A stretch of 64,000 bases of DNA from Papaver somniferum (lineage: Eukaryota > Streptophyta > Magnoliopsida > Ranunculales > Papaveraceae). Below the pieces are notes generated by a model. The model made no database searches and was not told where the DNA came from. It worked only from the letters and a program-made list of their open reading frames with translations. A program made the translations under genes and the position numbers. The DNA is taken from positions 230,095,560-230,159,559 of the forward strand of contig NC_039358.1 in NCBI RefSeq assembly GCF_003573695.1, read 5' to 3'. How positions within the stretch are numbered: position 1 is the stretch's first letter; every line of letters starts with the position of its first letter. Of this stretch, positions 31,046 to 41,240 are shown one piece after another.

Positions 31046-33611
31046 GCGAGTTCCTTTTGGTTTATTATTGTCCCAGGTTGGATCCAATTGGATGTTTACA
31101 TCGTCTTTGATCAGTGAAGGGAAGTGTTCCTAAATACACACCTAAAACATAATTAAAATTTTAAATTATAGCTAACAAATGATTTAAAGAATGAACAAAT
31201 TTTATAACTCAAATTACCTGAAGTAGAGCCAAATTCCCGTTCATTTGAGAAGTTCGTTCCCGGGATTCCTTTGCTAGCTCAGCGTTCAAATGTGCTACTA
31301 CCGCAGTCCCCACGAATACATTCTCACCTCCTCCAAAGGGTCTAAAAATTGTAGAAGGTTGGCACTTACTCTGTTTCCTTTACTATCGGGAAATATGACC
31401 GAACCAAGAACATATAACAAGTATGCGGCTTCCGTAGCACGAACTTCCGAATCAGATAATAGTTGATTGTCTCCGTCTCTCGCAAGTGATCCAACATACA
31501 TATCTCTAATAATTTTTTGTTTAAACTCTCTCTTTAGGTTCTTTTTTTCCTTGACGAAAAGACCAATTTTTGTATCTTTATCCCACCCAAACAACTTCAT
31601 CGTCAATTCATAAATTTTATCCCAACCTAGCCTTTTGGAGAACTTGTCACCAGTGGATTTTCCTTCAACATGCAATCCTAGAATTTGTTTTACATCTTCA
31701 GGGATCAATGCCATCTCGCCAAAGGGGAATTGGAATGTATCGGTTTCACCATAATACCTTTCACAAAAGCATGATACTGCAGCCTTGTCATACGCAATCA
31801 CGGAGTTCTGTACCGCAGCATACAAACCTGAGTTTTCAACAATTTCTCTGACTCTTGCACATTCACCTTCTAGCAGCCATTTTTTCATTTTTTCATAAGA
31901 CGATTGGTGTCTAATAAGACGTCATGCATTCTTATGATCCTACCAAAGACAAAACAATACTAATTAAACAAAAAAATTGATTTTCAACATGTCATATGAA
32001 AATCACAGAGCAAAGGTGAAAATGTTACAATTTTCTCATACATGGTACGGGCGCATGAGCTAGCATATCCAAATAGAACTTTGTCGTCGTCTTTAGGTTC
32101 ACCTCTGGATTTCGCATTGCTAAGACGCTTAAGATGCAAATGAATGGATGGAATGTGTCGCGCGCTGGGTGCAATTGGAGTTGTCATCTTCGGCCTTGCC
32201 TGTGGTTGCGCCGCATCCTCCTCCTGCTCCTGAATTTCACCCTCTTCCTCCTCCTCCTCATCATCACTACCACCACCATCATTTATTTCATTACCATTCT
32301 CCTCATCCCCTATTCATCACCGCTACCACTACCATTTCCATCCCCATCCTCATCGTCATCATTACCTTGATCCCCCTCTTCCTCAATCTCTGCCACCTCA
32401 TATCCACGATTACCACCACTCCCTCCATCACCACCATTACCATCATTACCTCCATCACCACCATCACCACCATTCCCTCCATCACCAACGTTACCTTGAT
32501 CCTTGTCCTCCTCATCATCATAAACAACATATTCACCTCCTAAAGGAATTTCTTCTTGTTCCGCGACTTCTTCTTGATCGCTTGGGGTAGTAGATACAAC
32601 AACAGATGTTGAAGACGACAATTCGGAGGAATCAGCACATGGTTCTCTGGGTTCGCGGATAATTAAGACTACCTCACTCGGTGTTTTTCCTCTTAATAGA
32701 CCCACATTCAGGTATTTTTGGTTGCGGGGAGGTCTGGATGGAGGAGTTACCAAGACATTATTATCCTGTTTATTCTTGCTACTGAAAGGCCAACAACAAA
32801 AATATTTAAGAGTCATCAGAAAAAATTCCTAAAACAAACGACTCTAACAAAACCTAACGACCAAAATTAAAACATTAACGATTTTCAGTTAATGCTTAAT
32901 GATTCAAGCGATTTTTCTTAACGATTCTTCCTATTTTTTGGACAGAAGACCAAATATGTTTGGTGCAGAGTCGTTTACTTCTAAAGTTGGTTGTCCACAA
33001 AAATCGTTAATTTATAACAATTAGGTGGACGACTTTTCATTATTTGGGACAGAGTGGTGGTTTGGAATATCACGGAGTCGTTGATTAATAAAAATGGTCG
33101 TCAGCAAAAACCACACAGGGATAGTTTTCATCTAACCAATTGGTTAACGATTTCTCGATGATTTCAAAATACACGTCAAAAATCGTTAAGAAAAAACAAT
33201 TGGTTAACTATTCTTAACTAAAAAAAAATACTACAGCAGGAATTGTTTTCTCCGCCACCCTAATGGTTGACGATTTCTCCAAAGTCCAACATGCATATTA
33301 AAAATCGTTAACCAAACATGAAACATCGTTAAGCAAAGATGAAAAATCGTTAGACATTCAAGATTATTGATTAACGATTACCATTCTGAGAAATCAATTT
33401 CTACGATTCAAACCTAATTTTCAGCAGAACATCAAATTAAACTGAAACCCAAGTTAGAGTTGGGGGTTTTAAAGGACATAGTTGAAGCCATTTGTTTGTC
33501 CGTAGGTTTTGATTTCTTACTTGTTCTCGAACACTCCTCCGTCGCTTTAACGGTATCGACGAGATTGGGGATTTGATTGGCTAGTCTCGCAGTCCTCTTC
33601 GTACGAGCCAT
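31046..33611 (-). pseudogene. Plant mobile domain (PMD) gene, multi-exon, with at least four lesions
   Basis: The exons read well on the minus strand. A candidate first exon (33,611-33,521) starts in strong context (AAACATGGCT) and encodes MARTKRTARLANQ onward, then a GTAAGA donor. Exon 2 (32,781-32,029, after TTTCAG) encodes an acidic Gly/Asp/Glu-rich region, then KSRGEPKDDDKVLFGYAS. An 89-nt intron follows (32,028-31,940). Exon 3 (31,939-31,218) holds the PMD core: SCFCERYYGETDTFQFPFGE, LIPEDVKQILGLHVEGK and LLQFLDPLEEVRMYSWG. A 76-nt intron follows, then exon 4 (EHFPSLIKDDVNIQLDPTW). Lesions: frameshift near 32,312, TGA at 31,924-31,922, one-base frameshift near 31,306, TAG at 31,132-31,130. 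Exon 1 to exon 2 does not keep phase, so that junction is uncertain. PMD proteins occur both as host genes (MAIL1/MAIN family) and as passengers of transposons. Confidence 0.8.
32860..33390. repeat. Degenerate TTAACGATTT motif cluster
   Basis: About ten copies of ttaacgatt or aatcgttaa in both orientations fill the putative first intron of the PMD pseudogene, for example 32,875, 32,928, 33,003, 33,147, 33,184, 33,304, 33,327 and 33,372. Spacing is irregular. Confidence 0.65.
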
Positions 33612-33977
33612 GTTTGTAGAAGAAGTTAATCGTCGATTAAAGTTTTAGCATCGACGATTTCGACGATGAATCAGATGAAAAAAAGTTTCTCCACGGTCGT
33701 CAATGGAGGATGAAGAACTGATAGAGAGAGAGGGAGAGGAGAAGAAGAAAGGTTTTGTATTAGATTGAAATTGGGCCTAGGTTAAGTCTTGATAGGATTT
33801 TAGGGTAATTTTTCTAAAAAGGGTAAAATGGTATTTTTATCATCTTTTTGGAAGCCCTTATCTTTTCTGGTGTGGGTATAAATTTTGTGAGGTCCTCAAT
33901 TATTTTCCAGATCCGCCAATTGAGCATTGCTTTTAAAGCCTTTCGATACCAAACAAACATCTACCTAGTTTGTCAAT

Positions 33978-34293
33978 CGGAAAATGGGTCATTTGTCCAA
34001 ATATTTTTAAATCACGGTTCAAATGGACGAGTAAAAAATAGTTGGGTGAAATGGCCAAAAAAAAATAGTAAGGATGAAACTGGTTTCAACCTAGCTTAAA
34101 TTTAAAAAATAGTAAGGATGAAACTGGATACATCCTGTGTAAATTAAAAATAAGAAAAAATATTTGAAAATGGGCACGATGAAACTGGTTACATCCTGCC
34201 TATTTTACATTTTTTTCCATTTAAACAGTATCAAAATCTAACCGTCCATTTCACCCATGAATTGTTGATTTTAGTCTTTTTAACCAATTTTGT
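33978..34293. mobile_element. Mutator-like MITE A, 316 bp
   Basis: A perfect 10-bp duplication GTTTGTCAAT flanks it at 33968-33977 and 34294-34303. Ends are CGGAAAATGGGTCATTTGTCC-like on the left and, reverse complemented, ACAAAATTGGTTAAAAAGAC on the right. The interior repeats ggatgaaactgg...catcc three times. Related elements are at 56,689 and 58,881. Duplications of 9-11 bp are typical of Mutator-like elements. Confidence 0.75.
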
Positions 34294-34501
34294 GTTTGTC
34301 AATAACAAAGTTCACTGGTCAGGTGTGTGTTAGTAAGAAGCATTTTGTAAATAACTGGTAGAGTGAAAGATGCCCGACAGGCTGACATATTTAAGCAAAT
34401 TGGACACTTAAGTAACAAACTCTGATAATATTAGTTGGTCGTACTGCAAACTATGACAGATTGACCATCATAATAACACCTAATATGCCTTCCAAACCCC
34501 C

Positions 34502-34510
34502 TATAAATAT
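34502..34510 (+). promoter_or_regulatory. TATA box within repeat E
   Basis: TATAAATAT follows a C-run (aaccccc). The paralogous site at about 62,624 reads tattaatag, so the box is damaged in copy 2. Confidence 0.4.
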
Positions 34511-34721
34511 CATTTTCTCTAGCCACCATTTCTTCTTCATCTCGAGCTACTTCAGTTACTAATCCACTACTCTTCAAAAACACTTTCTTTTAGTCGATCA
34601 TTTATTCTTCCAAAATATGTTTGTTCTAAATGAATTTTGGGTTTCCTGTTTCTTACAAGATTACTATTTCACATTCCTAAAATTTAATGGTTATCATGAT
34701 GAGTGCCTTGAGTCTAGATTC

Positions 34722-34868
34722 CATTTTAATCAGGTCTTTTGAGTCGAGATCCCATTTTATGAGATCCCGTACTCAATATCATAATTCGATACAAATCCGT
34801 GGTGTTAAATCACCAATTTGGTGGAGAATTACGATAAGAAAATTCATGGAGATAGGGTTCATGGAGAA
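34722..34868 (+). repeat. Dispersed repeat F, copy 3
   Basis: gagtcgagatcccattttat, then gagatcccgtactcaatatc and ggtgttaaatcaccaatttg. It lies within repeat E, as does copy 4. Confidence 0.75.
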
Positions 34869-34905
34869 TTATAATAACAAATTCTATAATTGTTTCAAGG
34901 CCATC

Positions 34906-35320
34906 ATATATTAATTTCTCAAGCATATGTCTAAACTCTAAAGTCTGGATCGATAATCTGGCAAGCACAATTTAGTCATTTTGCATGAATATGGGAAACC
35001 ATGAAAGTGGTTGAGCTAGAATAGCATTGAACGTAGAAAGAACGAAGGGATATTTATTCTCTCTCGTACCTCAGTTCCATTTTGTTTGTCAGCCTTTAAA
35101 AAGTCATAAATGGTTAAATTGGTGCCCCAAAATAAAAGGCAAATTTGGATAACCATTTGTGGACAGTTGAGAAAACGCCCAACTCTATTAGTTTTTCCAT
35201 CCATCCATCCAATTAAGTCACATATATAGGGTAGCACGTGCAAGAAGAAAAGATAAATATGATGTAGTAGCATAAAATCTGACTATTACATCCAACAAGA
35301 TCTAAAGACGAGAAAACTAC
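34906..35320. other. Spacer, nothing recognised
   Basis: AT-rich. The minus-strand open frame at 35,273-35,016 has no family features. Confidence 0.5.
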
Positions 35321-35761
35321 TGACAAACTAGATTTATTCACAAATAATAAATAAATAACAAGAAAGTAAAGATTGACACAAGAAATTTATAGTGGTTCGG
35401 CCATTAAAAAACCTACATCCACTTCGTTTTCACTATTATTTGTGATGATACACAGACATCCATGAATGGAGGTCTCCATGGGACTTGACACTCCATCCAT
35501 GGAGAAAGAGGAGCTAGAGTTCTAGCTTAGAGAGAGGGAGAACAGGAGGAGGAGGAACCCCTTTCTAACCCTTATCTCATTCCTTTATATAGGAGATATG
35601 GTGTACATCAAATTACATTTCCGCCCTTAGGGTTGACTAGGTAATGACTTGATGGGATAAGGATAAGAAGAAGTAGGATTATTGTACAATTGGTTGTAAT
35701 ATTATTTAGTGCTCTCGTCTTGATCTTGCGCCACGTGTTGAGTTGATATTTTACCCTCACA
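35321..35761 (-). repeat. 3' LTR of the 8.4-kb element
   Basis: Aligns along its whole length with 43,322-43,760, sharing stretches such as gtgggacttgacactccatc in near-identical form. A TATA box TATATAAA lies on the minus strand at 35,591-35,584. Confidence 0.85.
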
Positions 35762-35780
35762 GTTTGCTCCTTTTTTTGGA
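35762..35780 (-). promoter_or_regulatory. Polypurine tract of the 8.4-kb element
   Basis: On the minus strand AAAAAAAGGAGCAAAC directly precedes the LTR start TGTGAGG. Confidence 0.7.
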
Positions 35781-36010
35781 GGTTCTTCGAAGAAGAATCT
35801 TCATGAAAATATTCTTTAGGTATTGTTTTTTGAGACGAGATGAGTGGTCGGGCAAGATTTTGAAAAGTCTTGTTTCCAAGTGTTTTTGCTCCGAGTTGAT
35901 CTTATGATTGTCTCCTTTTCGCCTAACCGTGAGTGTGGACTCAGTGGGTTACATCCGTTTTTACTGAAACATAAAATACAAAAGTAAATTTTACTTTATT
36001 CGCCTTTTTT

Positions 36011-38591
36011 AGGGTGACGACCCTCTCCGATTGTTGTATTATTTACACAATTAGTGCTTAGATTAGCAATCACGCAGTTTCTCCTTCGTCTTGCTCCATT
36101 GTGGCATTCTTCTTAAGGATTCTCCTTTAATAACGGATTTAATCGTCACTCGCCATTGTGGGGTGACGACCCTCTTCTTTTGTGGCTCCATTTTTTGGCA
36201 CTACTATTGATGAAGGAACTGTGTAGTGGAATATGGTTTTCTCTTTTGTAGTATGCATACTTACCCCCATTCTCATATTCAGTTCCGATGCACAGGTGTT
36301 GCCCCTGCTTATATTTTGTCGCCTTTGAGGTTGTATTTAGTTTTATTGGGTTAGTAGTTGGTGATTAATTCCAACTAACTATTATAATTAGTGAGATGGG
36401 TGTGCTCCAAGCTCCCTTCGGGTCACTTCCCAACGCTATTTTGAAGAATTGCTTGGGACGGACATCGTGCTCCTCCATTTGTTTAATGGTTAGGATGGAC
36501 ATCGTGCTCCTCCAGTGGGGTTGTTGTATGTCTATCCTCCTGATAGCTTATAGATCGGTGTGCCTTTCTTGGATTTTGTCGTCTCATCCTTTGGAACGAG
36601 TTTAGTTTCTACTATTAACTTCGTGCTCCTAGAAAAATCGTATTTTACGCCGTTGGCACCGATTGGCTTTGTTTGCTCGGATCGTCCTTGTTTCTACGAC
36701 AAAAAATTGTATTTCTTGTCGTAGGGGGAAATTGTCCTTCCTTTATTACTCCACGATGTGGCGTCTTTGTGGGACTTCACTTTGATTCGTCCATCCATCT
36801 GGGGAGGTAGTTTTCTCTCGTCGTGGTGCCCCATTAGTATGAATGGGTTGGCACTAAAATCGCCTTCTTGTGAGCATTCATAATTGTAAAATATTATTAT
36901 CACCTTTGACTCCGAGTGTTTTCACCACGATTATGGTTACGACTTGTAATAATTCCCCGGTAGAACCGTTGGGATGGAACATTTGCATTCTTGTGCTTGT
37001 GTCGCTTTAAGTGTTGATAATGATGGAATGACGCTCCATTTTGAACGTATTTCTCGCCATGTGACTAAGATAAATGTCCCACCATTTTTTGTTATGCTTT
37101 TGGTAAGCCCTCATGTAAGTTTTCTCCAATACGTCGTCGTTTATCGTCCGAGGAGATGTATTAATAAGTGATATTTTGTAAACCATCGTGCTCGTTCCGG
37201 GGCGATGTTCAAAGAATTTTTGTACAACCTTTATGGATTTTGTGGCGTTGCCACTCTTTCGGAATGAAATATCTTTCCTTTTTGTAATTTGTGATGGCTC
37301 TGAGGATGTTTTTCGTTTGTGCCATTAATCCAACCATGGGTGACAAGTTCAAGGACTGATCAGTTCCTTAACTGAACATGTCATCTCTTATGTTGAATTT
37401 GGAGCATAACGAATCTCCTTTCTCACCTTTGTTATTTTAATAGTGTCATGTTTAGGTTACACTTGTCCTTAGTCAAGTGATCAGGATTTTGTGTTGGGTG
37501 ATACCTCGGTCGAGTGATTCTTACCTTGGCCAGAGGCAAGTACTTCGATTTTGGATATCTCCTGTTATGGCAGGACATCATCTGATTTCATGTCGCGATG
37601 GCATTATCTTAGATCTGTTTCCATCTCAGGTAGCTTAGTTATTTTACCTGCATCATTCTATGGAGAATGGAAGGTGTAGCTAGCACCATACCATGCTTGA
37701 TGGTCTATCGAGAAGAGGTTTTCTCGGTTAAGTGCCATACTTGATGGGCTTTTTATAAGAGTGTCATTTTGGAATCTTGTTTCCTTGAACGTGCCAATTT
37801 CTCCTATTGGGCTTTAGCTATATGTATGCTCCATATTTAATGGTGTGGGAGGAATGTATCCTCCGAATGGAACCATGCTTGATGGTCTTGAAGGAACGTA
37901 TCCTCCAAATTTTTTCATTTTTATTAGAAAGGTAAGGTACTCTCCTGTCTCGTCTTGGAGATGTCTGTAGTTGCTTTGGGTAGTGACCTTCTTAGCAATA
38001 TTTTTCCTTTAGAGGATTGTATGGTAGCTCTCATATGGCTCCCCTATTTTGCACGTCATCGTGGCTTAAATTGCAGGTGTCGGGCTCGTCTGGCTTCTTC
38101 GTGGTTCGCCTTCTCCGGCACCAAATTATTTTTTGCGTCTTTATATACTGACTCATGATACTCAGTATCAGCTGTTTTGCTGATGGTGGAGACTACTTCA
38201 TGGTTTGGCCTTCTTTGGGTGTCGCCATGAGTTACCGAGGGATGTAGCTCTGAATATAATTACATGGGTGAGTTCACCTTTATTGATAAGCATGTGCTAT
38301 CATTATCGTGGCTGTAATTTTAAGCATGGACTTCACCTCTGACAGCAAAATTGTGCGTCATGGGAGTCATAATTCATTATGGAGCTTAATCGTTATGTTA
38401 ACGATTACTTCGTCTTGTTACATTAATCACCGTACAAGGCTCTTCGATATGAGGTTCTCATAACTAATTGGTCATGCAATGCATAAATGGTGGTTCGTTT
38501 GACACCATCTTGACTTTTCATTTTGTCGTGAGTACGACGAAAGTGGGATAAGATATTCAATCTTCGTCCACCATTGTAGGGTGACGACCCT
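36011..38591. repeat. Recurrent short hairpins in the 8.4-kb element, first part
   Basis: AGGGT-GACG-ACCCT occurs at 36,011-36,024 and 38,578-38,591, with GGGT-GACG-ACCC at 36,161-36,172. ACCAT-GCTTG-ATGGT occurs at 37,690-37,704 and 37,872-37,886, and a variant lies near 37,735. ATCAGC-TGTTTT-GCTGAT is at 38,167-38,184. No coding frame overlaps them. Confidence 0.7.
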
Positions 38592-40648
38592 CTTGGCTCA
38601 TAGCGGTTTTGCGAGTGATATCTGTTACTACATAACTTTCACTTACAATTTTGATTTTACATTTTTGAGAGTAGCATTTCTTCGATGCCCCATTCGTGGG
38701 TTGCTGTTGGTGCAACAAATAGTATGGACGGTGGTCACCACTTCTTATGTACGGATAATGGTTCCTTTTAGTTTTCGTCATCGGAGGGGAGCAGTCGTCC
38801 TTCATTGACTCCTTATTTCATCTTGGTACGGGTCACATTTATTTGTGCCGGGATGTTTATAGTCCTCCATTGTTTTTCTGTTGCTTGTAATAGTTTAGCT
38901 TGTCGCTCTTAGTAAGCTGAGCTTTTAATTTATATGAGGAAGGTTGTTACCTATTTGCCTCTCATTAGACCTCTCGCTGGGTAGCTAGAGTACGTTATCC
39001 TTGATGGGGAGTTTAACGTTCGCCTGTAGTCGACAAGGGATCTTGTCCTCCTATTGTCATGGTTTATTGTACGCCTTGTTTGGTAAAACTTTAACTAAGT
39101 TTCTCCACCTTTACATTCTCCCTTTGAATGTTTGACTTTGTAAATTTTGCTAGATTGGCCACCCTTTCTGTTGGTGTCAGGATAGACCGTAGTCCTTACC
39201 CATCTTCTATTTATTTACACCTTGGATTCAAAAATCCTTAAGGTTTTATCGTCATCATTAAGGAGGTAGAAGCCATTCTTTACTGGCTAATTTGGTGTGC
39301 ATTGGTATGCATGCACTAAGATGAGATTTCTTCTCTCTTCTAGTGTGCAGATTCGTGTTTAAATCCAATCGACTATTTCGTCATTGTAGTTAAGCCTTAC
39401 TCCTCCTAGGTTGTTTCACCTTTTGGATTTAACTCTATTTCGGATCCTTTCTTGTTAATGAAAAGAGATTACTGATAGACTGTCATTATGTGAACTAGTC
39501 TTGCTTTGTCGAGATATGTCGACTTGAAATTTTTATGTGGACAGTACTGGACTGCGCTCCGTGGCCCTTCCAACTTCAGTTTCGTCTTATCTTTAGAGAG
39601 CTTCTCGAGCTGGTACTCCACAGTATTGGATATTGGCGATAAAATCCAACGAACCATTTCTCCTTGTAATGGTACGTCCTTATCTTAATTCTTGCTTTGA
39701 TTTGGCGCCTTTAGGACTTACTTGGTTGCATGACCATTAGTATCGCCTTTTTGTATTTATATATATGAAAGTGTATCATAGTGTTTTTGATCAGAAGTCT
39801 CCACCGTGTGGAATCGTCCCTCCAGTTTTATCTTCGTGGGATAGTCGTCATTGTTTTGAGGCTATTTAGGCCGTATCATCATTTAGTATCGTTATGGGAT
39901 ATCATAATGAGTTGTCCTTCTCGAGTTATCTCGTCTGAGTCAAGGACCTAGGCGATACGGCTGGTGAGTCCGATTCTCCTCGGATTGGTTTGGATGGGCA
40001 TCGTTATGGCTCGAGCTCTCATGGCTTCGTCATACAAGAAGCATGCAGCAGCAGTTCATCTTGGGGACACAATAACAGAGTGCACAATGTGCAGCTCGGG
40101 TGCCTCTTCCTCTTTCATTGTCAGCACGAGATGTTGCTCGTCCGAATTAATCTGTCCTCCTTGGAGGTGGTTATAAATTACTTCTCCGAGCAAGTACTCC
40201 GAGTTAGTTAGATTTCATTATTATTTTTCCGATCATCGGATGGGCGATAACGAGTTGGTTCGCCCGAGTTCATCATGGCTTCATTAATTAGGAGGAGATG
40301 TAGTAGAAGTTCGTCTAGGAACTTCAGTGATAGAGATTGGTTACTTCATCAATCAATTATCTCGCCTTGGTGTCGAAGTTTCACACATTATTATGGTCAC
40401 TTCGTAAATGTATGCACGATGTGCAGCTCGAGTGTTTGTGTTTTCTCCATTCACAGCACGAGTTATTTCTTATTCTTCCATTCTCAGCACGAGTTGGTTC
40501 TTCTCCGATGGAGTTGGGATAATACCAACAATTTATCTCGCTGTGGCATCGAGACTTGATGATATTATGATCTCTTGGGTGGGTGAAATATCTTTTCACC
40601 CTTAATCTTCATGATTTTAACATCCGGAAAGTTTATCCTCCTGGGATT

Positions 40649-40863
40649 TGTTAGAGAAAATATATTCTTGTTACTCATGTTTCCTTAGTCTATTAGGTTT
40701 CCCAGGTCTTTCCTAAACTTAGTCTTACGTAAATATAGGTCTTTCCTAGAATATCTCTATTTTGTTGTAACCTATTTTGTTGTAACTTCACTATATATAT
40801 CAATAAGAATAAACAAGATATTCACAGTTGTGAAAACCATAAACACTGGATATAAATCCAATA
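40649..40863 (+). mobile_element. Possible short solo LTR inside the 8.4-kb element
   Basis: TGTTAGAGAAAATATATTC starts a block with a TATA-like tatatatatcaataag and an aataagaataaac polyadenylation-like stretch. GGATT flanks it at 40644-40648 and 40864-40868. It ends TA rather than CA, so the call is tentative. Confidence 0.4.
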
Positions 40864-41240
40864 GGATTGTTACTTAAAATGGAGTTCTTGTGTTTTATTA
40901 GAGACTTTTGGATCTTATCAGCCGTTTGGCTCGTCATGGATTGCAACTAACAGAAGTATTGTTCCTCGAGGATTGTTACTTCTAGAGATAATTATTTGTA
41001 TGGGATCGGATGTGTTTTCTCCCCCATTGGCCTCATACGTTGTTTAAACTTCTGTGTTTTTAGGGTTGTATCTCCCTGTCCGTCATATGATGATGGCAGC
41101 AATGGATTTCTTTTGCGAGACTCCATTACGAATTTTAGTTTTGTGAGATTTCCTCCATAATTGACAAGTTTTTATTTACTTCGTTTTGTCATAGGAAATA
41201 TGCCTTCAGGAGTCTTTCTCCACTAAGTGCATGGTTTCAC

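Larger units (their letters stand above)
33890..34905 (+). repeat. Promoter-like repeat E, copy 1 (contains MULE-like A and repeat F)
   Basis: From agcctttcgataccaaac to catggagatagggttcatgg, this is colinear with 62,340-62,996. It includes ttcactggtcaggtgtg, ttagttggtcgtactgcaaa, a TATA box (TATAAATAT, 34,502-34,510) and a leader-like CT/A-rich stretch. The first ATG after the TATA box opens a short frame that is not conserved in copy 2. It could be a duplicated host promoter or part of an LTR or other element. Confidence 0.7.

Noticed and set aside
32134..32543. Proline- and threonine-rich plus-strand frame
   Set aside because: It is the complement of the acidic Gly/Asp/Glu-rich exon of the PMD pseudogene, whose splice sites and domain are on the minus strand.
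35016..35273. 85-codon minus-strand frame with hydrophobic start
   Set aside because: No family features, promoter or conserved context; chance frame in spacer.
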